Shown piece after piece: positions 37,424 to 46,109 of a stretch of DNA of 64,000 nt. Made by a program: the position numbers and the translations under genes. Numbering within the stretch: the first letter of the stretch is position 1; every line of letters starts with the position of its first letter. The notes beneath the pieces are model-generated. The model was not told where the DNA came from. It did not search any database and saw only the letters and a list, made by a program, of their open reading frames with translations. The stretch covers positions 1 to 64,000 of the forward strand of contig CALGJV010000025.1 of NCBI GenBank assembly GCA_937928595.1. The letters run 5' to 3'. The DNA is from an uncultured Phycisphaerae bacterium. Its GTDB lineage: Bacteria; Planctomycetota; Phycisphaerae; UBA1845; Fen-1342.

Positions 37424-37987
37424 CTAGCCGAGCTGGCTCTTGGCCCGACGGGCGAGGTCGGCCATGAAACGGTCCACCGACGCATGCACCTCGGCGCTGG
37501 CTGCGCTGGCGTGGTCCCAGCCCTCGATCTCGGTCGTGACGCCCTCGAGCTGCTTGTAGGTGGCGAAGAAGTGCTCCACTTCGCGCAGGTAGTGCTTCGG
37601 CACGTCGTCCAGGTCCGTGAACTCGGCGAACAGCGGATCCGTGCTCGGCACCGCCAGCACCTTGTAGTCGTGGAGCCCGCGGTCCGTCATCTTGAACAAC
37701 CCGATCACGCGGGCCTGGATCAGGCAGCCGCAGAACGTCGGCTCGTTGACCATCACGAGGATGTCGAGGTTGTCGCCGTCCTCCGCCAGCGTCTGCGGAA
37801 TGAAGCCGTAGTCCCCCGGGTAGTGGCTCGACGAATACAGGTACCGGTCCAGCCGCATCAGCCCGGTGTCCTTGTCCACCTCGAACTTGCTGCGGCGCCC
37901 TTTGGGAATCTCGACGATCGCGTTGACGGCCGACGGCAGGTGCGTACCCGCCGGGACATTCGCGTAAATGCTGCGGCTGCTCATCAT
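37424..37987 (-). CDS. ppa: Inorganic pyrophosphatase (family I)
   Basis: A 187-residue soluble PPase. Active-site parts are EIPKGRRSKFEVDKDTG (Lys, Arg, Glu), YPGDYGFIPQTLAEDGDNLDILV and DRGLHDYKVLAVPSTDP. The metal-binding signature, usually D-G-D-P-L-D, reads D-G-D-N-L-D here; all three Asp are kept and the Pro is replaced by Asn. It hydrolyses PPi to drive biosynthesis. ATG 37987 follows GGAGGACC. The upstream 100 bases contain no gene. Confidence 0.92.
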   Translation of the reverse strand: MMSSRSIYANVPAGTHLPSAVNAIVEIPKGRRSKFEVDKDTGLMRLDRYLYSSSHYPGDYGFIPQTLAEDGDNLDILVMVNEPTFCGCLIQARVIGLFKMTDRGLHDYKVLAVPSTDPLFAEFTDLDDVPKHYLREVEHFFATYKQLEGVTTEIEGWDHASAASAEVHASVDRFMADLARRAKSQLG

Positions 37988-38213
37988 GGGGCGGTCCTCC
38001 TGGGCCGGGCCCGGCCGGCGCGGGCCGGCCGAAAAGGTCCATTTTCGCGGCCGGGCGCGGCGTGTCAAACGCCCCCCGCGGGCCGCGGTCCGCCGCTCCT
38101 CCGGACCGCCGGGACAACCGCGAAGACCCCGGGCGATTCCGAGCACGGCCGTGCCGGCCATCTCGAGTCCGGCGGGCAATCTCGCCGGCACAGGCGGCCG
38201 ACCCCCGCGCGGG

Positions 38214-38219
38214 TATACT
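38214..38219 (+). promoter_or_regulatory. -10 box upstream of efp
   Basis: TATACT 39 bases before ATG 38258, with no clear -35 hexamer at the expected distance. Confidence 0.35.
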
Positions 38220-38257
38220 GGCATCATCCGAACACGTCGCCCCTTTCGGAGCCGGCC

Positions 38258-38815
38258 ATGAACATTCCCATCAAGCGCGGCATGATCATCCGCCACCAGA
38301 ACCACATCTACACGATCGCGGACTTCCAGGAACGGCACACCGGCAAGCAGCGCCCGACCGTCCACGTGCTGCTGCGCGACCTGCGCGACGGCCGCCAGGT
38401 GGACCGCACGCTCGACGAGCTCGAGCCGATCCAGGAGGTGCAGCACGCGCTGCGCGCGATGCAGTACCTTTACGCCAAGGGCGACGCGCATGTGTTCATG
38501 GACAGCGCCACCTTCGAGGAGTTCGATCTCGCGGCGCCGCAGCTCCACGGCTGCGAGCCGTTCCTCAAGGAGGGCGAGGAATACCGCGTGCTGTTCGTGG
38601 ACGGCACGCCGCTGTCGCTCGAAATGCCGGAAATCGTGCGGCTCCAGGTCCGCGAGACCGCGGCGCCGTCGCACGCGGTCGGCCACGCGGCCAGCGTGCT
38701 CAAGGAGGCGACCCTCGAGAACGACCTGCTCGTCCGCGTGCCGCTGTTCATCAAGATGGGCGACACGATCCGTGTCGACACGCGCACCCGCGCGTACGTC
38801 GGGAAGGAGACGTAG
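38258..38815 (+). CDS. efp: Translation elongation factor P
   Basis: A 185-residue three-domain EF-P. The N-terminal KOW-like domain has the modification loop RHTGKQRPTVHV, with Lys in the position that is beta-lysylated, hydroxylated or otherwise modified in other bacteria. The S1/OB part carries EEYRVLFVDGTPLSLEMP, and the C-terminal signature is ATLENDLLVRVPLFIKMGDTIRVDTRT. It relieves ribosome stalling at polyproline. Which modification system is used is not shown in this window. Confidence 0.92.
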   Translation: MNIPIKRGMIIRHQNHIYTIADFQERHTGKQRPTVHVLLRDLRDGRQVDRTLDELEPIQEVQHALRAMQYLYAKGDAHVFMDSATFEEFDLAAPQLHGCEPFLKEGEEYRVLFVDGTPLSLEMPEIVRLQVRETAAPSHAVGHAASVLKEATLENDLLVRVPLFIKMGDTIRVDTRTRAYVGKET

Positions 38816-38836
38816 CCCGCGGCCGCTTTCCGGGGG

Positions 38837-40771
38837 TTACCCGCCCAGCAGGGCCACGAACGGGTCGATGTCGTCGAAGTTCACCGCGCCGTCGGCGTTG
38901 CAATCCGCGCTGGCGTACTCGCAGTCCGGGTAGACCGCGTGATACGCGACTTCGCCCGCGAGCGCGAGGATGAACGGGTCGATGTCATCGAAGTCGACGA
39001 CGCCGTCGCAGTTCGTGTCTCCCGCGGTCAGCGGGGGCGTGCAATCCAGCGCCGTCACGGCGATGTCGTCGATGTTCCATCCGCAGTACTTCCAGCCGCT
39101 GTCCGTCGGGCCCATCGTCCAGCGGAGGTAGACCGCCGGCTGGTTGTCGGCCACCGCCGCGATATCCAGGTCCATGGACTGCCAGGCGGAGTCCGTAATC
39201 TCCAGCGTGTTCTGCCACACCGTGGTCCAGGCCGTGCCGTTGCGGCTCACGCGCACGGACGCGTGGTCGTACGTGGGCGACTCGACGCCCAGCCAGCGCC
39301 AGAACGTCAGCCGCGTCCCGCTCAGCCCGGTGCAGTCGATCGCCGCGCTGGTCAGGTGCCGCTCGGGCAAGTTGTTCGGGTAGTCGCCGGCCAGGTTGTA
39401 ACCGTACACCTTCGAGCCGGTGTAGCCGCCGGTCGGGTCCGGAAAGCCGTACTCGCCGCCGCCGCCGGTCGGCGTGCCCCAGGCCCACTGCCCCTCCACC
39501 GCCCAGCCGGGGTTCGTGTCGAGGTTCGTCTGAAACGCATGGACGCGTCCGTACGCCGCCGTCGCCGTGAAAACCGCGGCCGGTGCGCCCGGCGGGTCCG
39601 CGTACGTCGCGCCGCTGAGGCCCTGCACCGTAAAGTAGTACGCGACCGTGCCGCCGCACGTGGCGCCCGGCAGGCGGGCCCGGTACGACGTATCCGCGAG
39701 CGCCTCCATCGGCGCCGTCGTCCAGCTCGTCCCCACCCGGTAGTGCAACAGGCCGGTCCCGGGCGCCGGGGTCTCGGCGCCGACGCCGGACACGTCGACC
39801 CGGACGGTCGTCGTGCCGCTCGGAGAGGCAAACTCCGGTCGCCCGGCAGGGTAGCTGAACGCGACGCCGTCGACCACGACCTGCACGCCCGCGGCATCGA
39901 CCAGCCAGCCGACGACCGTGCGGGTCATCTCGCCGGCGTACACGAAGTTGAGGTAGCCGGCCGTGTCGTAGCAGTCCTGGAGCGTGTGGTAATACGGGTT
40001 GTTCCAGACCTCGCCCTCGATGAGCAGGCACGCCTGGTAGCCGGCCGCCTCGAACGGCGCGTGGTCGCTCTGCGGCACGTCGCCGCCGACGGTCACGCTC
40101 AGGTTGCTGTATTCCGCCAGGGCCGCGGCCAGCGCGGTCTTGATCGGGTTCGACGCCGTGCGGCCGTAGATCAGCGCGTGGTTGGTGCCGGGGTCGTAGG
40201 CCACCATGTCCAGCGAGACCATGCCGCGGATGTCCTCCCCGGGGTGGGCACTGACGTAGCGGCTGCTGCCGATCAGCCCGGCTTCCTCGCGGTCGAAGGC
40301 GATGTACTTGATCGTGGCGTCGGAGGGGTACCGGCTGAGGATCCGCGCGGCCTCGAGCACCGCCGCGACGCCGCTGGCGTTGTCGTCGGCGCCGGGGTTG
40401 TTCACCGAGTCGTAGTGGGCCCCGATGATGTACACGCGCGACGGGTACACCGTGCCCGTCTGCGTCGCGACCACGTTGTACCACGTCCCCGAGTTGTACG
40501 TGAACGGCTCGAGCTGCGTGGTCAGGCCGTAGCCCTGAAACAGCGCCACGATGTTGTCCCGCGCCAGGTCGTGGTGGGCGCCCCCCGGCCCGCGGTTGTG
40601 CCCCGTCCGCGTGTACAGCCAGTCCCGCAGAAAGCCCTGATAGCCGGCGACGCTAACCTGGTCGGCTGCGGCCTGCCCGGGCAGTGAGGCCTGCACCGCC
40701 GGCGCGCCCAGCGCGGCCGCACCCAAACTGAAAGCCCACACCAGCCGCCAAAACGTGTTGCGGGGCGTCAC
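38837..40771 (-). CDS. Secreted M28 family zinc aminopeptidase with dockerin-like tail
   Basis: A 644-residue exported protein. GTG 40771 has a perfect AAGGAGG five bases upstream and opens a signal peptide. Residues about 60-300 are an M28 peptidase with zinc ligands in IIGAHYDS (His), GADDNASG (Asp), FDREEAGLIGS (Glu pair), LDMVAYD (Asp) and the C-terminal YYHTLQDC (His). A beta-rich middle follows, with a carbohydrate-binding or MAM-like domain. The tail has two calcium units, GDTNCDGVVDFDDIDPF and ADCNADGAVNFDDIDPF. It would degrade extracellular peptides, possibly held in a surface assembly by the tail. Confidence 0.87.
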   Translation of the reverse strand: MTPRNTFWRLVWAFSLGAAALGAPAVQASLPGQAAADQVSVAGYQGFLRDWLYTRTGHNRGPGGAHHDLARDNIVALFQGYGLTTQLEPFTYNSGTWYNVVATQTGTVYPSRVYIIGAHYDSVNNPGADDNASGVAAVLEAARILSRYPSDATIKYIAFDREEAGLIGSSRYVSAHPGEDIRGMVSLDMVAYDPGTNHALIYGRTASNPIKTALAAALAEYSNLSVTVGGDVPQSDHAPFEAAGYQACLLIEGEVWNNPYYHTLQDCYDTAGYLNFVYAGEMTRTVVGWLVDAAGVQVVVDGVAFSYPAGRPEFASPSGTTTVRVDVSGVGAETPAPGTGLLHYRVGTSWTTAPMEALADTSYRARLPGATCGGTVAYYFTVQGLSGATYADPPGAPAAVFTATAAYGRVHAFQTNLDTNPGWAVEGQWAWGTPTGGGGEYGFPDPTGGYTGSKVYGYNLAGDYPNNLPERHLTSAAIDCTGLSGTRLTFWRWLGVESPTYDHASVRVSRNGTAWTTVWQNTLEITDSAWQSMDLDIAAVADNQPAVYLRWTMGPTDSGWKYCGWNIDDIAVTALDCTPPLTAGDTNCDGVVDFDDIDPFILALAGEVAYHAVYPDCEYASADCNADGAVNFDDIDPFVALLGG

Positions 40772-41199
40772 GCGAACCTCCTTGGGGCGCGCAGGCCGGC
40801 GGCGCTGCGCACGGTCAAGACGAAATGGTCCGGTCGGATGCCTGATCTCCGGTCGGCCAGCGCTGCCGCACCGGACGCGGATGCAGAGGCCACTTGCGTA
40901 CCTCCATGGGCAGTTTACCGGCCGCGAGGCCGCCGGTGCAATGCGGACCAGCGTCGCATAACTGCGCGGTCGGTGCGGCAGCGCTCGGAACCGGGCCCCG
41001 ATCGGGACCGGGCACAGGTCGACGTTCCGGGTGCCCGACGTGCGGCGGCCGGCGCGGCGTTCGCCGTCCGGTCGGGCTGGCCGGGCCCCGCGGAAGGGCG
41101 TATGCTAGTGACGCCTGAGACCCGTGCCGCCCGGCGCGCTTCCGGCCGACCCGGCCGCATTCTTGGCGCCTGCCCGCGGCCACCCGGAGCAACACGTCC
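40772..41199. other. Gene-free 428-base gap between divergent genes
   Basis: It separates the leftward M28 peptidase from rightward iorA. It must hold both promoters. A TATGCT box at 41101-41106 is a weak candidate for iorA. I see no RNA gene, repeat or convincing small reading frame. Confidence 0.5.
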
Positions 41200-42825
41200 A
41201 TGAAGCACGAACTCCTGCTGGGTGACGAGGCCGTCGCCGTCGCCGCGCTGCATGCGGGCATCGGCGGCGCCTTCTCGTACCCGGGCACCCCCGCCACCGA
41301 GATCTTCGAGTACCTGAGCGAGCACGCCGCGGCCGCGCACATCTCGGCGCGGTGGTCGGCCAACGAGAAGGTCGCGTACGAGGAAGCGCTCGGCATGTCG
41401 TACGCCGGGCGTCGGGCGATCGTCTCGATGAAACACGTGGGGCTGAACGTCGCGGCCGACCCGTTCATCAACTCGGCGCTGACCGGCGTGAACGGCGGGC
41501 TGGTGCTGGTCGTGGCCGACGACCCCGGCATGCACTCGTCGCAGAACGAGCAGGACAGCCGCTTCTACGGCGAGTTCGCGCAGGTTCCGGTGCTCGAGCC
41601 CGGCAACCAGCAGGAGGCCTACGATCTCACGCGGGCCGCCTTCGACTGGTCCGAGCAGTTCAACCTGCCGGTGGTCGTGCGGATCACGACGCGACTGGCG
41701 CACAGCCGGGCCAACGTGCGGGTGGACCCGCCGGCGGCCGACGCCTTGCCGCCGCAGCACGAGCTGCCCGACCCGAACGACTGGACGCTGGTCCCGAGCA
41801 TCGCCCGGCGCCGCTTCCGGCGGCTGCTCAAGCTCCAGGACAAGCTGCGCGAGTGGTCGGAGAAACACCCCGCCAACGAGCTCGTGCTGGCCGGGCGACG
41901 GGGCGTGATCGCGGCCGGCATCGGCTACAACTACGTGCGCGAGGCGCTGGGGGGGCACAGCGAGTTCTCGCTGCTGAAGATCGCGACCTACCCGCTGCCG
42001 GTGGAGCGGATCCGGGCGCTGGTCGATCACTGCGACGAGATCACGGTCATCGAGGAGGGCTACCCGTTCATCGAGCGGCGGCTGGGGGGCGTGCTCGGCC
42101 TGCCGGGCAAGGCCATCCGCGGCAAGCTGACGGGCGCGCTGCCGCTGGACGGCGAGCTGACGCCCGATCTCGTCGCGGCGGCGCTGGGGCAAACAACCGC
42201 CGCCAGGCTGCACGCCGTCGACGACCTGACGGCCCGCCCGCCGGCCCTGTGCCGCGGCTGCCCGCACGCCGACACGTTCAAGGCCATCATCGAGGCCACG
42301 GCCGCTTTTCCGCACGCGCTGCTGTTCAGCGACATCGGCTGCTACACGCTCGGTGTGCTGCCGCCCTACCGCGCGGTGCATTCGTGCGTCGACATGGGCG
42401 CATCGATCGCCATGGCCCACGGCGCGGCGCAGGCCGGCGCCTATCCCGTCCTCTGCACGATCGGCGATTCGACCTTCACGCACTCCGGCATGACGCCGCT
42501 GCTCGGCGCGATTCGCGCCAACGCGGACATGACCGTGTTCATTCTCGACAACGCCATCGTGGCGATGACCGGCGGCCAGGAGACGATGGCCGCCGGCGAG
42601 ACCCTGCTCCGGCTTCTGCGCGGTCTGGGCGCGCCGCCGGAGCACCTGCACGTGATCGAGCCCCTGGGCAAGAACCATGCGGCCAACGTCGAGCTGATCG
42701 GCCGGGCCGTGCGGCACCGCGGGCTGTCGATCGTCGTCGCGCAGCGCGAGTGCATCCACAACCGGCGCAAGGCCGCCGACCCCCGCCCGGCGGCGACGGC
42801 CGCGTGCGAGGCGTGCGGCAACTGA
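41200..42825 (+). CDS. iorA: Indolepyruvate ferredoxin oxidoreductase alpha-type subunit lacking the ferredoxin domain
   Basis: A 541-residue thiamine-diphosphate enzyme. The N-terminal pyrimidine-binding part reads LLGDEAVAVAALHAG and FSYPGTPATEIFEYL. The TPP domain has CRGCPHADTF, DIGCYTLG, VDMGASIAMAHGA and the GDSTFTHSG metal motif. IorA proteins normally end in two [4Fe-4S] clusters; this one stops after ACEACGN, with only a remnant CxxC and no continuation in any frame. It would oxidise aryl pyruvates from aromatic amino acids to aryl-acetyl-CoA together with the beta domain encoded next. Confidence 0.82.
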   Translation: MKHELLLGDEAVAVAALHAGIGGAFSYPGTPATEIFEYLSEHAAAAHISARWSANEKVAYEEALGMSYAGRRAIVSMKHVGLNVAADPFINSALTGVNGGLVLVVADDPGMHSSQNEQDSRFYGEFAQVPVLEPGNQQEAYDLTRAAFDWSEQFNLPVVVRITTRLAHSRANVRVDPPAADALPPQHELPDPNDWTLVPSIARRRFRRLLKLQDKLREWSEKHPANELVLAGRRGVIAAGIGYNYVREALGGHSEFSLLKIATYPLPVERIRALVDHCDEITVIEEGYPFIERRLGGVLGLPGKAIRGKLTGALPLDGELTPDLVAAALGQTTAARLHAVDDLTARPPALCRGCPHADTFKAIIEATAAFPHALLFSDIGCYTLGVLPPYRAVHSCVDMGASIAMAHGAAQAGAYPVLCTIGDSTFTHSGMTPLLGAIRANADMTVFILDNAIVAMTGGQETMAAGETLLRLLRGLGAPPEHLHVIEPLGKNHAANVELIGRAVRHRGLSIVVAQRECIHNRRKAADPRPAATAACEACGN

Positions 42826-42925
42826 GGCGGCGGGGTGCGCCGCCCGGCCTGCGGCGCGCCACCCCGGGGCGGTGCGGGCCCGGCCGCGACGGGCGGACCG
42901 GGCGGCTTTTTCGGGAAGGACGACC

Positions 42926-45900
42926 GTGGAACAGAACCTGATCTTGGCGGGTGTCGGCGGGCAGGGCATCCTGACGATCGCGCAGGTGATCTCGATCGCG
43001 GCGCTGCGGCGCAACCTGCACCTGCGGCAGGCCGAGGTGCACGGCATGTCGCAGCGCGGGGGGGCGGTGCAGTCGCACCTGCGCATCGCCGACCACGAGC
43101 TGTACAGCGACCTGATCCCGACCGGGCGGGCCGACCTGATCTTCGCGGTCGAGCCGCTCGAGGCGTTGCGCTACGTGCAGTACCTGCACGAGGACGGCGT
43201 CATCGTCGCCAGCACCAACGCGTTCGTGAATATCGAGAACTACCCGGCGATCGAGCAGGTGCTCGACCGCATCGCCGCGCTGCCCCGGCACGTGCTCATC
43301 GACGCCGACGGCCTGGCGCAGGCCGCCGGCTCGGTCCGCGCGGCCAACATCGTCACGCTCGGCGCCGGCTCGCTGTTTCTCGAGCTCGACCCGGCCGACC
43401 TCGAGGAGGCCGTGGCCGAAATGTTCCGCGCCAAGGGCGACAAGATCGTCGCTACGAACCGCCGGGCTTTCCTCCTCGGCCGCAACGCCGCCGCGGCCTA
43501 CCGCGACGGCCTCCAGCGCGGCGGCACGTCGCGCGCCGTGCGGAGCTGGATCGACGGCCTGGCGCCCGACGAACTGCTGAAGCCCGAGCCGCCGACGCCC
43601 CCGTCGTTCGACGCCGCCGACCTGGTCGAGGCCCGCCTGACCGGCGCCGAGGCCACCGCGTTCGAGCGCACCCTGCTGCGGGCCTACGAGGAGAACCGTC
43701 GCCCCCTGTACGAGCACGAGGTTTACATGCTGGTCGAGCTGGTCGGCGCGATCTCGCCGCCCCGCTACGTGTTCGTGCCGCGCGACGGCCTGTTGGCCCG
43801 CGAGGCGCTCGAGCAGTTCCCCGGCGACCGGGTCGTGCTCAAGCTCGTCTCGCAGGACGTGATCCACAAGACCGACGCCGACGGCCTCGTCTTCGTCCCC
43901 AAGGACTACGAGACCGTGCGCCGCGAAACCGAGCGCCTGCTCGCCCGGCACGCCGGGGCGCGCGTGGAGGGCGTCCTGGTCGTCGAGTACGTCGAACGCA
44001 CGCAGCCGGGCTTCGGCAACGAGCTCTTCGTCGGCGTCCGCGCCACGCGCGAATTCGGCCCGGTCATCGCGGCCGGCCTCGGCGGCATCGATACCGAGTA
44101 CCTCGCGACCAAGATGAAGCCCGGCCTGGCCGTCGCCAAGGCCTGCGCCATGGACACCACCGCGGAGGAATTCCTGGAGCTCTTCCGCCGGACGGCCGCG
44201 TACGAAATCCTCGCCGGGCAGGCCCGCGGGCACCGCCGCATCGTGTCCGACGGCGAGCTGCTGCGCTGCTTCCGCGCGTTCATCTCCATCGCGCGGCACT
44301 TCTGCGTCGACCGCGGCGCCGAGGGCCCCGACGTGGCCGAGCTCGAGGTCAACCCGTTCGCCTTCCGCCAGCAGCGCATGGTGCCGCTCGACGGCCGCGG
44401 CCGGCTGGGGCCCGCGGCCAAGCGCCCGCCGGCCCGCCCGCTGGACAAGGTGCGGCGTCTGCTGGAGCCGCGCGCGATCGCGGTGCTGGGCGTCTCGAGT
44501 ACGGCGCAGAACTTCGGGCGAATCATTCTCAACAACATCCGCCAGTGCGGCTTCCCCGCCGACCATCTCTACGTGGTGAAGGACAAGGAGCGCACGATCG
44601 ACGGCGTCCGCTGCGTGCCGACGATCGCCGCCCTGCCCGAGCCGGTCGACATGCTCGTGATCGCCGCGCCCGCGACCAGCATCCCCGAGATCGTCGAAGA
44701 CGTGCTCGGCAGCGGCAAGGTCGGCGCGGCCATCATGATTCCCGGCGGCATGGGCGAAACCGAGGGCACGGCCGAGATCGAGAAGAAGATCCGGCTGGCA
44801 ATCGGCCTGGGACGCGAGCAGGTGGGCGGCGGGCCGGTGTTCCTCGGACCCAACTGCATGGGCATCCAGTCGCGGCCGGGTCGCTACGACACGTTCTTCA
44901 TCCCGGCGGCCAAGCTCGACACGCGCTGGGGTGCGCCGCCGCGGCGCGTCGCGCTGGTTTCGCAGAGCGGCGCGTTCATCGTCAGCCGCCTGAGCAACCT
45001 CGAGACGCTCGACCCGGCGCTGAGCGTGTCGCTCGGCAACCAGATCGACCTGACGATCGCGGACCTGGTCGAAGCCGTCGGCGAGCGACCGGACATCGAC
45101 GTGCTGGGCGTCTACGCCGAGGGCTTCACGAATCTGGACGGACTCGATTTCGTGCGGGCGGTGCGCACCGTGACCGCGGCCGGCAAGACCGTGGTGTTCT
45201 ACAAGGCCGGGCGGACGGCCTCGGGCCGGACGGCGGCGGCGGGGCACACCGCGAGCGTGGCGGGCGACTACGATGTGTGCCTGGCGGCGGCGGCCAACGC
45301 CGGCGCGCTGGTCGTCGAGACGTTCAAGGAGTTCGAGCAGCTCCTCGAGGTTGCGACGGCGCTGCATTCCAAGCAGCTCGGCGGGCTGCGGATCGGCGCG
45401 CTGAGCAACGCGGGCTTCGAAACGGTCGGCATGGCCGACTGCACGGTCGGGGCCGATTACCAGGTCACGATGGCCAGCCTGTCGGACGAGTCGCGGGCGC
45501 GCCTCACGGCCGCGCTCCGGAAGCACAGGCTCGACGCGCTCGTGAACGCGCGCAACCCGCTGGACGTGACGCCGATGGCCGGCGACGCGGCCTACGAGGA
45601 CTGCGTGCGCGTGCTGTTGGAGTCGCCGGAGATCGACGCGGTGATCGCGTCGCTCGTGCCGCTCACACCGGCCATGCTGACGACGCCCGATGAAATCGCG
45701 CGGCCGGGCTCGCTGGTCGAGCGCTTGCCGAAGCTGCTGGCGGCGACGCCCAAGCCGGTCGTGGTGAGCATCGACTCGGGCGGGTTGTACGACGCGATGG
45801 CGCGGGCGCTCCGGGCGGCGGGTGTGCCGGTGTTCCGGTCCTGCGATCAGGCGATGCGGGCGCTCGGGCGCTACCTATGCCACCGCACCGCGCGGGCCGC

Positions 45901-45961
45901 GGCGCGGGCCGGCGCGGGCGCCGCGCGCCCGCGGGATGCCTCGGCGCCTGTGGGGGTGTAG
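42926..45961 (+). CDS. Fusion: indolepyruvate oxidoreductase beta (IorB) plus ADP-forming acyl-CoA synthetase (beta-alpha)
   Basis: A 1011-residue three-part protein. Residues 1-190 are the IorB/gamma-type domain (LAGVGGQGILTIAQV, HGMSQRGGAVQSHLR). About 220-480 is the ATP-grasp of the acyl-CoA synthetase beta part (VVLKLVSQDVIHKTDADG, ELFVGVRATREFGPV, ELEVNPFAF). About 510-1000 is the CoA-ligase alpha part (LGPNCMGIQS, VSQSGAFIVSRL, and the phospho-His in AAGHTASVAGDYD near 774). Indolepyruvate oxidation yields aryl-acetyl-CoA, and the synthetase cleaves it to the acid and ATP. GTG 42926 follows AAGGA. A single frame spans all three parts. Confidence 0.87.
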   Translation: MEQNLILAGVGGQGILTIAQVISIAALRRNLHLRQAEVHGMSQRGGAVQSHLRIADHELYSDLIPTGRADLIFAVEPLEALRYVQYLHEDGVIVASTNAFVNIENYPAIEQVLDRIAALPRHVLIDADGLAQAAGSVRAANIVTLGAGSLFLELDPADLEEAVAEMFRAKGDKIVATNRRAFLLGRNAAAAYRDGLQRGGTSRAVRSWIDGLAPDELLKPEPPTPPSFDAADLVEARLTGAEATAFERTLLRAYEENRRPLYEHEVYMLVELVGAISPPRYVFVPRDGLLAREALEQFPGDRVVLKLVSQDVIHKTDADGLVFVPKDYETVRRETERLLARHAGARVEGVLVVEYVERTQPGFGNELFVGVRATREFGPVIAAGLGGIDTEYLATKMKPGLAVAKACAMDTTAEEFLELFRRTAAYEILAGQARGHRRIVSDGELLRCFRAFISIARHFCVDRGAEGPDVAELEVNPFAFRQQRMVPLDGRGRLGPAAKRPPARPLDKVRRLLEPRAIAVLGVSSTAQNFGRIILNNIRQCGFPADHLYVVKDKERTIDGVRCVPTIAALPEPVDMLVIAAPATSIPEIVEDVLGSGKVGAAIMIPGGMGETEGTAEIEKKIRLAIGLGREQVGGGPVFLGPNCMGIQSRPGRYDTFFIPAAKLDTRWGAPPRRVALVSQSGAFIVSRLSNLETLDPALSVSLGNQIDLTIADLVEAVGERPDIDVLGVYAEGFTNLDGLDFVRAVRTVTAAGKTVVFYKAGRTASGRTAAAGHTASVAGDYDVCLAAAANAGALVVETFKEFEQLLEVATALHSKQLGGLRIGALSNAGFETVGMADCTVGADYQVTMASLSDESRARLTAALRKHRLDALVNARNPLDVTPMAGDAAYEDCVRVLLESPEIDAVIASLVPLTPAMLTTPDEIARPGSLVERLPKLLAATPKPVVVSIDSGGLYDAMARALRAAGVPVFRSCDQAMRALGRYLCHRTARAAARAGAGAARPRDASAPVGV

Positions 45962-46034
45962 GCCCGGCGGCGAGCAGAGGGCGCCGGAATCCGCCAGCAG
46001 GCGTGCGACGCGCGCGGGCGGCCGCGCCCGCGTC

Positions 46035-46063
46035 TGGACGCCCCGCTGAAGTTAGGGTAAAGT
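46035..46063 (+). promoter_or_regulatory. Promoter-like boxes before the phage head cassette
   Basis: TGGACG (46035-46040), a 17-base spacer and TAAAGT (46058-46063), 46 bases before the portal start. It suggests the cassette has its own promoter and is not read through only from the upstream metabolic genes. Confidence 0.4.
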
Positions 46064-46109
46064 TTGGTCGTCATGCGGCCCCGTCCGGGCCGCCGGGGAG
46101 GTCCGCCCA

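Noticed and set aside
42826-42925. A frameshift that would restore the ferredoxin domain of IorA
   Set aside because: No Cys-rich cluster motif appears in any frame between the IorA stop and the next start, so the domain is absent and not just out of frame.
42539-45526. 995-residue minus-strand open frame opposite the IorB fusion
   Set aside because: Shadow of a well-defined coding frame; low-complexity Arg/Gln/Val composition with no family pattern.
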